From: Ferdinandcohnia humi_A
GTDB taxonomy: Bacteria > Bacillota > Bacilli > Bacillales > Bacillaceae_L
Reading direction: 5' to 3'
DNA: 64,000 bases
Assembly (NCBI GenBank): GCA_047608075.1
Contig: JBLKRX010000006.1
Location: forward strand, 122,988-186,987
The position numbers were made by a program, and so were the translations under genes. Shown piece after piece: positions 8,309-16,404 of the stretch (positions within the stretch are counted from its first letter, which is position 1; each line of letters begins with the position of its first letter). The notes under the pieces are model-generated. The model saw only the letters and a program-made list of their open reading frames with translations. It searched no databases and was not told where the DNA came from.

Positions 8309-9031
8309 ATGAGTAGCGCTAAGTACAAACGTGTTGTGTTAAAGTTAAGTGGTGAAGCTTTAGCAGGTGAGCAAGGGTTTGGAATTAATCCTGCTGTTAT
8401 TCAATCAGTAGCGAAACAAGTAAAAGAAATTGCTGAGTTGGATGTTGAGGTTGCTGTAGTTGTAGGTGGCGGAAACATCTGGAGAGGTAAAATCGGCAGT
8501 GAAATGGGAATGGACCGTGCGAATGCTGACTATATGGGAATGCTTGCTACTGTTATGAATTCCTTAGCTTTGCAAGACAGCTTAGAAAACATAGGTATAC
8601 AAACTCGTGTCCAAACTTCAATTGAAATGCGTCAAGTTGCGGAACCATACATAAGAAGAAAAGCGATTCGTCACTTAGAAAAGAAGCGTGTTGTTATTTT
8701 TGCAGCGGGTACTGGTAATCCTTATTTCTCTACAGATACAACTGCTGCATTACGAGCTGCTGAAATTGAAGCAGAGGTAATCTTAATGGCTAAAAACAAC
8801 GTGGATGGCGTATATAGCGCAGACCCAACGATAGATAAAAATGCTGTGAAATATGAAACTTTATCCTATCTTGATGTACTGAAGGAAGGACTAGCAGTCA
8901 TGGATTCAACGGCCTCATCTCTATGTATGGACAATGATATTCCATTAATCGTATTCTCCATTATGGAAGAAGGTAATATTAAGCGTGCCGTTTTAGGAGA
9001 AAATATTGGAACGATAGTAAGGGGGAAATAA
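8309..9031 (+). CDS. pyrH: UMP kinase
   Basis: PyrH phosphorylates UMP to UDP, the first step from UMP to all other pyrimidine nucleotides, and is allosterically controlled by GTP and UTP. The 240-residue protein is of the amino-acid-kinase fold: KRVVLKLSGEALAGEQGFGI at the N-terminus, VVVGGGNIWRG, MGMLATVMNSLALQD and AAGTGNPYFSTDTTAALRA. The ATG at 8309 follows ACGGAGGTTAAAACG and gives the standard length; an upstream in-frame start at 8276 has a weaker site. frr starts three bases after the stop. Confidence 0.98.
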   Translation: MSSAKYKRVVLKLSGEALAGEQGFGINPAVIQSVAKQVKEIAELDVEVAVVVGGGNIWRGKIGSEMGMDRANADYMGMLATVMNSLALQDSLENIGIQTRVQTSIEMRQVAEPYIRRKAIRHLEKKRVVIFAAGTGNPYFSTDTTAALRAAEIEAEVILMAKNNVDGVYSADPTIDKNAVKYETLSYLDVLKEGLAVMDSTASSLCMDNDIPLIVFSIMEEGNIKRAVLGENIGTIVRGK

Positions 9032-9034
9032 CTA

Positions 9035-9592
9035 ATGGCAAATAGTACATTAAATCAAGTAAAAGATAAAATGGAGAAAGCAATTCAAGCATTATCTCGT
9101 GAACTTGCAACTGTTAGAGCAGGTAGAGCAAATCCGGCTATTCTTGATAAAGTTACTGTTGATTACTACGGGGCACCAACACCATTAAATCAATTAGCAT
9201 CTATTAATGTGCCTGAAGCACGTATGCTAGTTATTCAGCCTTATGATAAGTCAGTATTAGGAGACATGGAGAAAGCAATTCAAAAGGCAGATTTAGGGTT
9301 AAATCCAACTAATGATGGATCAATTATTCGCATTTCAATCCCACCTTTAACTGAAGAAAGACGACGTGAATTAGTAAAGGTAGTTAAGAAATATGCAGAG
9401 GAATCTAAAGTTGCTGTACGTAATATCCGCCGTGACGGAAATGATGATCTTAAAAAGGCTGAGAAGAATGGTGAAATCACTGAGGATGAATTACGCGGCT
9501 TAACAGAGGATATCCAAAAGCTAACTGACCAGTCAATCAACAAAATTGACACAGTTGCAAAAGAAAAAGAAAAAGAAATCATGGAAGTCTAA
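9035..9592 (+). CDS. frr: Ribosome recycling factor
   Basis: RRF splits post-termination ribosomes together with EF-G. The 185-residue protein has the family motifs TVRAGRANPAILDKVTVDYY, RMLVIQPYDKSVL, LNPTNDGSIIRISIPPLTEE and VRNIRRDGNDDLKK. It follows pyrH with a three-base gap and a GGGGG ribosome site inside the end of pyrH, so the two form one transcript. An intrinsic terminator follows. Confidence 0.99.
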   Translation: MANSTLNQVKDKMEKAIQALSRELATVRAGRANPAILDKVTVDYYGAPTPLNQLASINVPEARMLVIQPYDKSVLGDMEKAIQKADLGLNPTNDGSIIRISIPPLTEERRRELVKVVKKYAEESKVAVRNIRRDGNDDLKKAEKNGEITEDELRGLTEDIQKLTDQSINKIDTVAKEKEKEIMEV

Positions 9593-9623
9593 ACCGTTTC
9601 AAGGTACAATATATTGTAAAAAG

Positions 9624-9652
9624 ACCCTCTAATGTTTACAGGGGGTTTTTTT
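9624..9652 (+). terminator. Intrinsic terminator after frr
   Basis: ACCCTCT pairs with AGGGGGT (one G-T pair) and runs into seven T residues. Confidence 0.75.
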
Positions 9653-9693
9653 GTTAATACTGTCTACTAACTGGTTGGTGCTCGCTTTATTCG

Positions 9694-9932
9694 TGTCTAG
9701 CTCTAGCGCCTAGCCAATTTTCACCTCGGATAAGCTTCTGCGATTATCTTATGCAATGCTTACGGAACAAGCATGGCTTATTCCTGTGGAGATTATTTTC
9801 CTAGAAGCCTTCCCTTTGTGCTTTAAGCAGCTCGAGGTCAAAAATGCGCGGCACGTAAAAGTCAGAGAGAACAATTTCTTGCAATAGTACATATGCATGT
9901 CTGTGCTGGACAAGGCGCTCGCGCTTTTCTTT
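9694..9932 (+). repeat. Dispersed intergenic repeat, family B copy 1
   Basis: It begins TGTCTAGCTCTAGCGCCTAG and ends GGACAAGGCGCTCGCGCTTT. The end motifs AGCGC and GCGCT are complementary. The internal blocks AATAAGCTTC-type, GCAGCTCGAGGTCAAA, AAAGTCAGAGAG and TTTGCATGTC-type are shared with the copies at 12811, 41037 and 54228. It fills most of the frr-uppS gap and holds no convincing ORF. Confidence 0.85.
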
Positions 9933-9995
9933 AAGTAGTAGGTAATAAGAAGTAGAGAAAGAAATGGATTCATATGGGTGATGGAGGACTTGTTC

Positions 9996-10757
9996 ATGTT
10001 TAATAAATTTAAAAGGTGGAAGGATAAATCAGATTCTATTACAGAAGATGAGATTGTAAAAGGACAAATTCCAAATCATATTGCCATAATTATGGATGGA
10101 AATGGGAGATGGGCCAAAAAACGATCGCTTCCGAGAACGGCTGGTCATCATGAAGGTATGAAGGTAGTCAAGAGAATTACAAAGGTAGCTAATAGACTTG
10201 GTGTGAAAACATTAACTGTTTATGCATTTTCAACAGAAAACTGGAAGCGTCCAGAGGATGAAGTTAGTTATTTACTAAAGCTTCCCCAAGAATTTTTAGG
10301 AACCTTTCTTCCTGAACTAATAGAGGAAAATGTACAGGTTCGAATTATGGGTAATAAAGACGCTATTCCTGCACATACTCTTAATGCAGTCGAAAAAGCA
10401 GTAAATGATACAAAGGATAATACGGGGCTTATTCTAAATTTCGCGTTAAATTATGGGGGCCGTGCAGAAATTATTCAAGCAGTAAATTCAATTGTTGGCG
10501 ATTATAAAGCGGGCTCGCTAAAAGATGAGATTGATGAAAATAAATTCTCTTCCTATTTGATGAGTAATGGATTATCTGATCCCGATTTATTAATTCGTAC
10601 AAGTGGAGAAATTCGTCTTAGTAATTTTATGCTATGGCAGCTCGCATATACTGAATTTTGGTTTACTGATGTCCTATGGCCAGATTTTAGAGAGCAGCAC
10701 CTTATAGAGGCTATTTATGCATTTCAAAAGAGAGGCCGACGTTTTGGTGGCATATAA
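9996..10757 (+). CDS. uppS: Undecaprenyl diphosphate synthase (UppS)
   Basis: UppS condenses isopentenyl diphosphate units in cis onto farnesyl diphosphate to make the carrier lipid for peptidoglycan and teichoic acid. The 253-residue protein has the catalytic IAIIMDGNGRWAKKR (Asp34), GHHEGMKVVK, YAFSTENWKRP, LNFALNYGGRAEI and LIRTSGEIRLSNFMLWQLAY. The ATG at 9996 follows GGAGG by eight bases; an earlier GTG at 9978 would place the ribosome site inside the gene. It is the first gene of the uppS-cdsA-dxr run after a family B repeat. Confidence 0.97.
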   Translation: MFNKFKRWKDKSDSITEDEIVKGQIPNHIAIIMDGNGRWAKKRSLPRTAGHHEGMKVVKRITKVANRLGVKTLTVYAFSTENWKRPEDEVSYLLKLPQEFLGTFLPELIEENVQVRIMGNKDAIPAHTLNAVEKAVNDTKDNTGLILNFALNYGGRAEIIQAVNSIVGDYKAGSLKDEIDENKFSSYLMSNGLSDPDLLIRTSGEIRLSNFMLWQLAYTEFWFTDVLWPDFREQHLIEAIYAFQKRGRRFGGI

Positions 10758-10771
10758 AAAGGGATGATACT

Positions 10772-11563
10772 ATGAAACAAAGAATAATTACAGCAGTTAT
10801 TGCAGCAGCAATCTTCCTACCTATTGTAATAATCGGTGGCTTACCATTTACGATACTTGTGTATCTTATCGGTGCAATTGCTATCTATGAACTATTACGT
10901 ATGAAACACATAAGTATTGTTTCAGTACCCGGAATCATTACAATTTTATTACTATGGATTGTGTTAATACCTAGTGATTATAACGATTTATTCGTTTCTT
11001 TAAAACTTTCGAAAATCGAGCTGGTTTTATTACTTGTTTTACTTAACCTAACGTATACGGTCATATCTAAAAATAAGTTTACGTTTGATGATGCCGGTAT
11101 AGTTATATTATCAGCTTTATATATTGGCTTTGGATTTTATTACATTATTGAAATAAGAGATATTGCATTAGCATATATATTCTATGCGTTTGTTGTCATT
11201 TGGACAACGGATTCTGGAGCGTATTTCATTGGAAGAAAACTAGGGAAGAGAAAGCTTTGGCCAGAAATCAGTCCTAACAAAACGGTTGAAGGTTTTGTCG
11301 GTGGTATAATAACTGCAGTAGTGTTTTCTTTTATATTTAACCTAATAACGGATATGTTCCCGTCATTTGTTGCTCTCTTTATCGTCACGATTTTAGTTTC
11401 AATTTTTGGACAAATTGGTGACCTAGTAGAGTCAGCACTTAAAAGACACTATAATGTGAAGGATTCTGGAAAGTTGCTTCCTGGTCACGGTGGGATATTA
11501 GATCGTTTTGATAGTTTGCTTTTTATTCTACCGATTCTTCATTTCTTGTTATTATTTATATAG
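10772..11563 (+). CDS. cdsA: Phosphatidate cytidylyltransferase
   Basis: CdsA makes CDP-diacylglycerol from phosphatidic acid and CTP at the membrane, the precursor for phosphatidylglycerol (see pgsA at 57699). The 263-residue protein has about seven to eight hydrophobic segments and the C-terminal CDP signature, seen as GDLVESALKRHYNVKDSGKL followed by PGHGGILDRFDS. It starts 14 bases after uppS and is followed by dxr, the usual Bacillus order. Confidence 0.97.
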   Translation: MKQRIITAVIAAAIFLPIVIIGGLPFTILVYLIGAIAIYELLRMKHISIVSVPGIITILLLWIVLIPSDYNDLFVSLKLSKIELVLLLVLLNLTYTVISKNKFTFDDAGIVILSALYIGFGFYYIIEIRDIALAYIFYAFVVIWTTDSGAYFIGRKLGKRKLWPEISPNKTVEGFVGGIITAVVFSFIFNLITDMFPSFVALFIVTILVSIFGQIGDLVESALKRHYNVKDSGKLLPGHGGILDRFDSLLFILPILHFLLLFI

Positions 11564-11598
11564 TTATTTAGTTGTTGTTGTGGATTAGGAGTGAGTAT

Positions 11599-12756
11599 GT
11601 GAAGAAGATTAGTTTATTAGGAGCTACAGGTTCGATAGGACAACAAACGTTAGAAGTCATAGAACAACATCCTGAAAAGCTAGAGCTTGTAGCAATGTCA
11701 ATTGGAGAAAATATTGATCTTGGAAGAAAAATCATCCAAAAATTTTCTCCAAAGCTTGTTTCAGTAATGACAAAAGAGACCTGTGACAAGCTTAAAAATG
11801 AGTTTTCGAGTGATATTACCTTTGTTTATGGTAATGATGGACTAGTAGAAGTTGCTACATATAAAGATTCAACAATCGTATTAAATGCTGTTGTAGGAAG
11901 TGTTGGACTTTTACCAACTCTAAAGGCTATTGAAGCGAAAAAGAGTATCGCTCTTGCGAATAAAGAAACTTTGGTTACTGCAGGGCATCTTGTAATGGAT
12001 GCAGCTAGAGTACATAATGTTTCAATATTACCAGTTGATAGTGAACATTCAGCAATCTTTCAATGCTTACAAGGTGAAAATGAGAAGAATATTGACAAAA
12101 TTATTCTAACAGCATCAGGTGGTAGTTTCCGAGATAAAACCCGTGAAGAACTGAAAAATGTAACAGTAGAAGCTGCACTTAATCATCCAAACTGGTCTAT
12201 GGGAGCCAAAATCACAATCGACTCTGCTACTATGATGAACAAAGGGTTAGAAGTGATAGAGGCTCATTGGTTATTTGGGTTACCATATGAAAAAATAGAT
12301 GTCCTTCTACATAAGGAAAGTATCATTCATTCAATGGTTGAATTTCACGATGGGAGTGTTATTGCCCAATTAGGAACACCAGATATGAAAGTTCCTATTC
12401 AGTATGCATTCTCTTTTCCTGACCGATACCCGATGCCTTCAACTAAGGAACGGTTACATCTTTGGGAAATAGGGAGGCTACATTTTTCTAAGCCTGATTT
12501 TGATCGGTTTAAGTGTCTGGGTTATGCTTTTCATGCAGGAGGTATTGGTGGAACTCTTCCTACCGTATTAAATGCTGCTAATGAAGAGGCAGTTGCTGGA
12601 TTTTTAAAACGTAAAATTTCATTTTTAGAGATAGAAAATATTATTGAAAATGCTTTAGAAAAGCATGTGACTATTAAAGAGCCTAGCCTTGAAGTAATAA
12701 GGCAGGTTGATGAAGAAACAAGGCTCTACGTACAAACCTTATTGGCCAGAAAATAA
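11599..12756 (+). CDS. dxr: 1-deoxy-D-xylulose 5-phosphate reductoisomerase
   Basis: Dxr converts DXP to 2-C-methyl-D-erythritol 4-phosphate, the committed step of the MEP isoprenoid pathway that feeds UppS. The 385-residue protein starts with the NADPH-binding ISLLGATGSIGQQTLEV, and shows ALANKETLVTAG, the metal and substrate motif LPVDSEHSAIFQCL, LTASGGSFRD, NHPNWSMGAKITIDSATMMN and a C-terminal helical domain. I chose the GTG at 11599 because GGAG lies eight bases upstream and the length fits; the frame is open from 11572. Confidence 0.97.
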   Translation: MKKISLLGATGSIGQQTLEVIEQHPEKLELVAMSIGENIDLGRKIIQKFSPKLVSVMTKETCDKLKNEFSSDITFVYGNDGLVEVATYKDSTIVLNAVVGSVGLLPTLKAIEAKKSIALANKETLVTAGHLVMDAARVHNVSILPVDSEHSAIFQCLQGENEKNIDKIILTASGGSFRDKTREELKNVTVEAALNHPNWSMGAKITIDSATMMNKGLEVIEAHWLFGLPYEKIDVLLHKESIIHSMVEFHDGSVIAQLGTPDMKVPIQYAFSFPDRYPMPSTKERLHLWEIGRLHFSKPDFDRFKCLGYAFHAGGIGGTLPTVLNAANEEAVAGFLKRKISFLEIENIIENALEKHVTIKEPSLEVIRQVDEETRLYVQTLLARK

Positions 12757-12810
12757 AAGTGATTGAAAAACGGAAAGTAAGATAAGAAAGTTTAAAATTG
12801 CCAACGTAGT

Positions 12811-12996
12811 TTTCAATGTCTAGCGCAAGCGGCCTAGCAGTTTTCACCTCAAATAAGCTTCCGCGAGCATCTAGCTTTAAAGCTCGCTTTTAAGCAGCTC
12901 GAGGTCAAATAAACTGTTGCATATAAAGTCAAAGAGCAACTTTTTTGCAACAAAACATTTTCTTGTCGGGGCTGAGCATGGCACTTCGCTTTTCTT
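12811..12996 (+). repeat. Dispersed intergenic repeat, family B copy 2
   Basis: It begins TTTCAATGTCTAGCGCAAGC and ends GGCACTTCGCTTTTCTT. It shares the AATAAGCTTCCGCGA, AAGCAGCTCGAGGTCAAA, AAAGTCAAAGAGC and TTGTCGGGGCTGA blocks with the other copies. It ends 30 bases before the rseP start. Confidence 0.85.
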
Positions 12997-13025
12997 ATTC
13001 AATCTAACAAAAGGTGGTAAAACGT

Positions 13026-14285
13026 GTGGAAACTGTGATAGCCTTTGTCATTATATTTGGTGCACTTGTGTTTTTTCATGAATTAGGGCATCTTGTATTT
13101 GCAAAAAGAGCAGGAATCCTATGCCGTGAGTTTGCTATTGGAATGGGTCCGAAGGTATTTACTTTTACTAAAAATGAAACTTTATATACTATTCGTCTAC
13201 TTCCAATCGGTGGATATGTAAGAATGGCTGGCGAAGATCCTGAAATGATTGAAATTAAGCCAGGACACAATATTGGATTATTATTTGATCGCAATGGAAA
13301 AGTAAATAAGCTTGTTTTAAACAATAAAGACAAATATTCAGATTTAAAGGTAATAGAAGTAGAAGAAGCAGATCTTGAACATGGTCTATTTATTTCTGGC
13401 TATGAAGATGGTAATGACGAGGTACTACAAAGGTTTGAAATTAGTGAAACTGCTTTCTTTGTAGTTGATGGACAAGAAACTCAAATTGCGCCATATAATC
13501 GTCAGTTTTCTTCGAAGACCCTTTTGCAAAGAACACTTGCAATTGCAGCTGGTCCAGCGATGAACTTTATCTTGGCCATCGTGATTCTTATAGCGATTGG
13601 TCTCCTACAAGGAACACCAATTGACGAACCAATTCTAGGTAAAATAACTGAAGATGGGTCTGCATATGAATCAGGGTTACAAGAAGGGGACTATGTTAAA
13701 GCAATTGATTATCAAGAGGTTTCAAATTGGAAGGAAATTGTAACAATCATACGTGAACACCCAGAAGAAGAAATTATTTTTACTGTAGAACGTCAAGGTG
13801 AACTGTTGGAATTACCTGTAACGCCGAAAGCACAGAAAACCGAAGCTAAAACGATTGGTATAATTGGAGTTTATGGTCCAGTTGAAAAATCTGTAATTCC
13901 ATCACTTAAATATGGATTTATGGAAACGTATATTTGGACAAAAGAAATTTTAACCGGGTTAGGGAAATTGGTAACAGGACAATTTTCAATAGATATGTTG
14001 TCTGGTCCGGTTGGAATATACGTTTCAACTGATACCGTTGTACAATCGGGTATTTTTTATGTGATGAAATGGGCTGCCATATTGAGCATAAACCTAGGGA
14101 TTGTAAATCTGCTACCTTTACCAGCTCTTGACGGAGGAAGATTAGTATTTTTTGCAGTTGAAGCTATTAGAGGAAAGCCAATTGACAAGCAAAAGGAAGG
14201 AATGGTCCATTTTATTGGATTTGCATTACTTATGCTTTTAATGTTAGTTGTTACATGGAATGATATTCAAAGATTTTTCTTATAA
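13026..14285 (+). CDS. rseP: Site-2 intramembrane metalloprotease RseP/RasP
   Basis: RasP cleaves membrane proteins within the bilayer, including anti-sigma factors such as RsiW and FtsL-type substrates and leftover signal peptides. The 419-residue protein has the zinc motif HELGH at residues 18-22 in the first membrane segment, a PDZ domain around residues 195-280, and the second conserved segment NLGIVNLLPLPALDGGRL near the C-terminus, with the metal-binding Asp. The GTG at 13026 follows AAAGGTGG and gives the usual length. A family B repeat separates it from dxr. Confidence 0.96.
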   Translation: METVIAFVIIFGALVFFHELGHLVFAKRAGILCREFAIGMGPKVFTFTKNETLYTIRLLPIGGYVRMAGEDPEMIEIKPGHNIGLLFDRNGKVNKLVLNNKDKYSDLKVIEVEEADLEHGLFISGYEDGNDEVLQRFEISETAFFVVDGQETQIAPYNRQFSSKTLLQRTLAIAAGPAMNFILAIVILIAIGLLQGTPIDEPILGKITEDGSAYESGLQEGDYVKAIDYQEVSNWKEIVTIIREHPEEEIIFTVERQGELLELPVTPKAQKTEAKTIGIIGVYGPVEKSVIPSLKYGFMETYIWTKEILTGLGKLVTGQFSIDMLSGPVGIYVSTDTVVQSGIFYVMKWAAILSINLGIVNLLPLPALDGGRLVFFAVEAIRGKPIDKQKEGMVHFIGFALLMLLMLVVTWNDIQRFFL

Positions 14286-14346
14286 ACGAAAGGGGCTCCT
14301 CGATTTAGTTGGAGTAGAACAGAACAATTAAAAAATGAAGATTTCT

Positions 14347-14383
14347 AACAAGTAGTGATGGTCAAGTTGCCTCACTACTTGTT
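14347..14383 (+). promoter_or_regulatory. Stable hairpin in the proS leader
   Basis: AACAAGTAGTGA pairs perfectly with TCACTACTTGTT around a 13-base loop, 34 bases before proS. The following TGGTTCGTTCTTATT is a weak T-rich tail, so it may be a terminator for rseP or a leader structure. I see no T-box sequence. Confidence 0.5.
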
Positions 14384-14417
14384 GGTTCGTTCTTATTAAT
14401 ATAATGAGGTGCAAAAC

Positions 14418-16124
14418 ATGAAACAAAGTATGACGCTTATACCAACCTTACGAGAAGTACCAGCAGATGCAGAAATAAAAAGCCACCAGCTCTTAATTCG
14501 TGCAGGTTTTATTCGACAAAATGCTAGTGGAGTCTATAACTATCTTCCATTAGCTAAAAAGGTACTACATAAAATTGAAACAATTGTACGTGAAGAAATG
14601 GAACGAGCTGGTGCGGCTGAATTACTTATGCCTGCTCTAACACCTGCAGAACTATGGCAGGAATCTGGAAGATGGTACTCATACGGACCCGAGTTAATGC
14701 GTCTACATGATCGACATGAGCGTGACTTTGTATTAGGCCCGACCCATGAAGAGGTTATTACAGCCATTGTTAGAGATGAGGTAAAATCTTATAAACGCCT
14801 ACCTTTAGCACTTTACCAAATCCAAACAAAATTCCGTGACGAAAAAAGACCTCGTTTTGGGTTGTTGCGTGGTCGTGAGTTCATAATGAAAGATGCATAT
14901 TCCTTCCATGCTAGCCAAGAAAGTTTACATGAGATGTATGAAAATATGTATAGAGCATATTCGAATGTATTTGCAAGATGTGGGTTAAATTATAGGGCAG
15001 TTATTGCAGATTCTGGTGCAATGGGTGGTAAGGATACTCATGAATTTATGGTACTATCTGAAGTTGGTGAGGATACAATTGCCTATTCTGATAGTTCTTC
15101 CTTTGCGGCTAATATTGAAATGGCTCCAGTAGTCATGGAATATCCTAAAAGTAATGAACCACAACAAGAACTTGAGAAAAGAGAGACTGTCGGTAAAAAA
15201 TCGATTGATGACGTTGCTGCTTATCTTGGAGTAGAAAAAGAAAAATGCATTAAATCAATGTTATTCCAAGTAGACAATCGATTTGTACTAGTATTAGTCC
15301 GTGGAGATCACGAAGTAAATGATATTAAAGTTAAAAACTTATTAGAAGCAACTACAGTGGAATTAGCAACTTCCGAAGATACAAGTAAAATCATGAAATG
15401 TGCAATTGGGTCATTAGGGCCTATTAATGTCGACTTTGAAGCTGTTCAAGTCATTGCTGACCATGCTGTAGCTTCTGTTGTAAATGGTGTATGTGGCTCA
15501 AATGAAGAGGATTACCATTTTGTTGGAGTAAATCCTGATCGTGACTTCAAAGTATCTCAGTATGCTGATTTACGCTTTATTAAAGAAGGTGACCCTTCAC
15601 CTGATGGACAAGGTAAGATTGTCTTTGCTGAAGGTATTGAGGTAGGACACATCTTTAAACTTGGGACAAGATATAGTGAAGCAATGAATGCATCATACCT
15701 AGATGATAATGGCCGAACACAACCTATGATAATGGGCTGTTATGGTATTGGAATCTCAAGAACTCTTGCTGCAGTTGCGGAACAATGCAATGACGAAAAC
15801 GGTCTTGTATGGCCAGCAAATCTTGCACCATATGACTTACATTTAATTGCAGTAAATGTAAAAGATGATGAGCAAAGATTTTTAGCTGAATCACTTTACA
15901 ATACCTTACTGGAAAGTGGTTATGATGTGTTATATGATGATCGAGCTGAACGAGCAGGTGTAAAATTTGCGGATTCTGATTTAATTGGTTTACCTTTACG
16001 TATAACAGTTGGAAAACGTGCTAGTGAAGGCGTTATAGAAGTAAAGGTTAGAAAAACAGGGGAAACATTGGAAATAAATATTGAAAATCTTGTCGAGACA
16101 ATTGCAAAATATGTAGTAAAATAA
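14418..16124 (+). CDS. proS: Prolyl-tRNA synthetase
   Basis: ProS charges tRNA-Pro. The 568-residue protein is the bacterial type with a class II core: motif 1 region LPLAKKVLHKIETIVREEME, motif 2 FRDEKRPRFGLLRGREF, an inserted editing domain (about residues 225-400), and motif 3 MGCYGIGISRTLAAVAEQ, followed by the anticodon-binding domain. The ATG at 14418 follows GAGGTGCAAAAC. There is no T-box in the 132-base leader, only one strong hairpin. Confidence 0.98.
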   Translation: MKQSMTLIPTLREVPADAEIKSHQLLIRAGFIRQNASGVYNYLPLAKKVLHKIETIVREEMERAGAAELLMPALTPAELWQESGRWYSYGPELMRLHDRHERDFVLGPTHEEVITAIVRDEVKSYKRLPLALYQIQTKFRDEKRPRFGLLRGREFIMKDAYSFHASQESLHEMYENMYRAYSNVFARCGLNYRAVIADSGAMGGKDTHEFMVLSEVGEDTIAYSDSSSFAANIEMAPVVMEYPKSNEPQQELEKRETVGKKSIDDVAAYLGVEKEKCIKSMLFQVDNRFVLVLVRGDHEVNDIKVKNLLEATTVELATSEDTSKIMKCAIGSLGPINVDFEAVQVIADHAVASVVNGVCGSNEEDYHFVGVNPDRDFKVSQYADLRFIKEGDPSPDGQGKIVFAEGIEVGHIFKLGTRYSEAMNASYLDDNGRTQPMIMGCYGIGISRTLAAVAEQCNDENGLVWPANLAPYDLHLIAVNVKDDEQRFLAESLYNTLLESGYDVLYDDRAERAGVKFADSDLIGLPLRITVGKRASEGVIEVKVRKTGETLEINIENLVETIAKYVVK

Positions 16125-16137
16125 TAAATAGATTAAC

Positions 16138-16220
16138 TTTATTCAGCAGAAGTTCGTCGTACTAAACTGGGATATATGAATATTCCACTTTGTGAGGGGT
16201 TTAAACTTTTTCTGAATAAA
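16138..16220 (+). other. Long imperfect inverted repeat between proS and polC
   Basis: TTTATTCAG (16138-16146) pairs perfectly with CTGAATAAA (16212-16220), extended by CAGAA/TTCTG-type pairing inside. An inner hairpin TGGGATAT/ATATTCCA is also present. No T run follows, so a simple terminator is unlikely. It does not resemble repeat families A or B. Confidence 0.5.
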
Positions 16221-16316
16221 GGTTAGCCACCGGCGTATGCCTCAGTTTTTTTAAAGGAAGTTTTTCGAGTAAGCTCGATAAAATCTGAGCACAAATACGC
16301 AAAGGTATATATGATG

Positions 16317-16349
16317 GGTACCTCAAGTTTGGGGTACCTTCATTATTTC
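16317..16349 (+). terminator. Possible terminator before polC
   Basis: GGTACC pairs with GGTACC around the loop TCAAGTTTGG, followed by TTCATTATTT. The T tract is interrupted, so strength is uncertain. Confidence 0.45.
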
Positions 16350-16404
16350 GATAGTAAGAGGCATGTTTGCTTCTGTAGACATTCTGTCTGAAGGGGGAAC
16401 GAGG

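Noticed and set aside
9749..9997. A minus-strand open frame of 82 codons in the frr-uppS gap
   Set aside because: It coincides with the family B repeat and has no ribosome site.
14286..14417. T-box riboswitch for proS
   Set aside because: No AGGGTGGNACCGCG-type T-box or specifier stem can be seen, only one hairpin.
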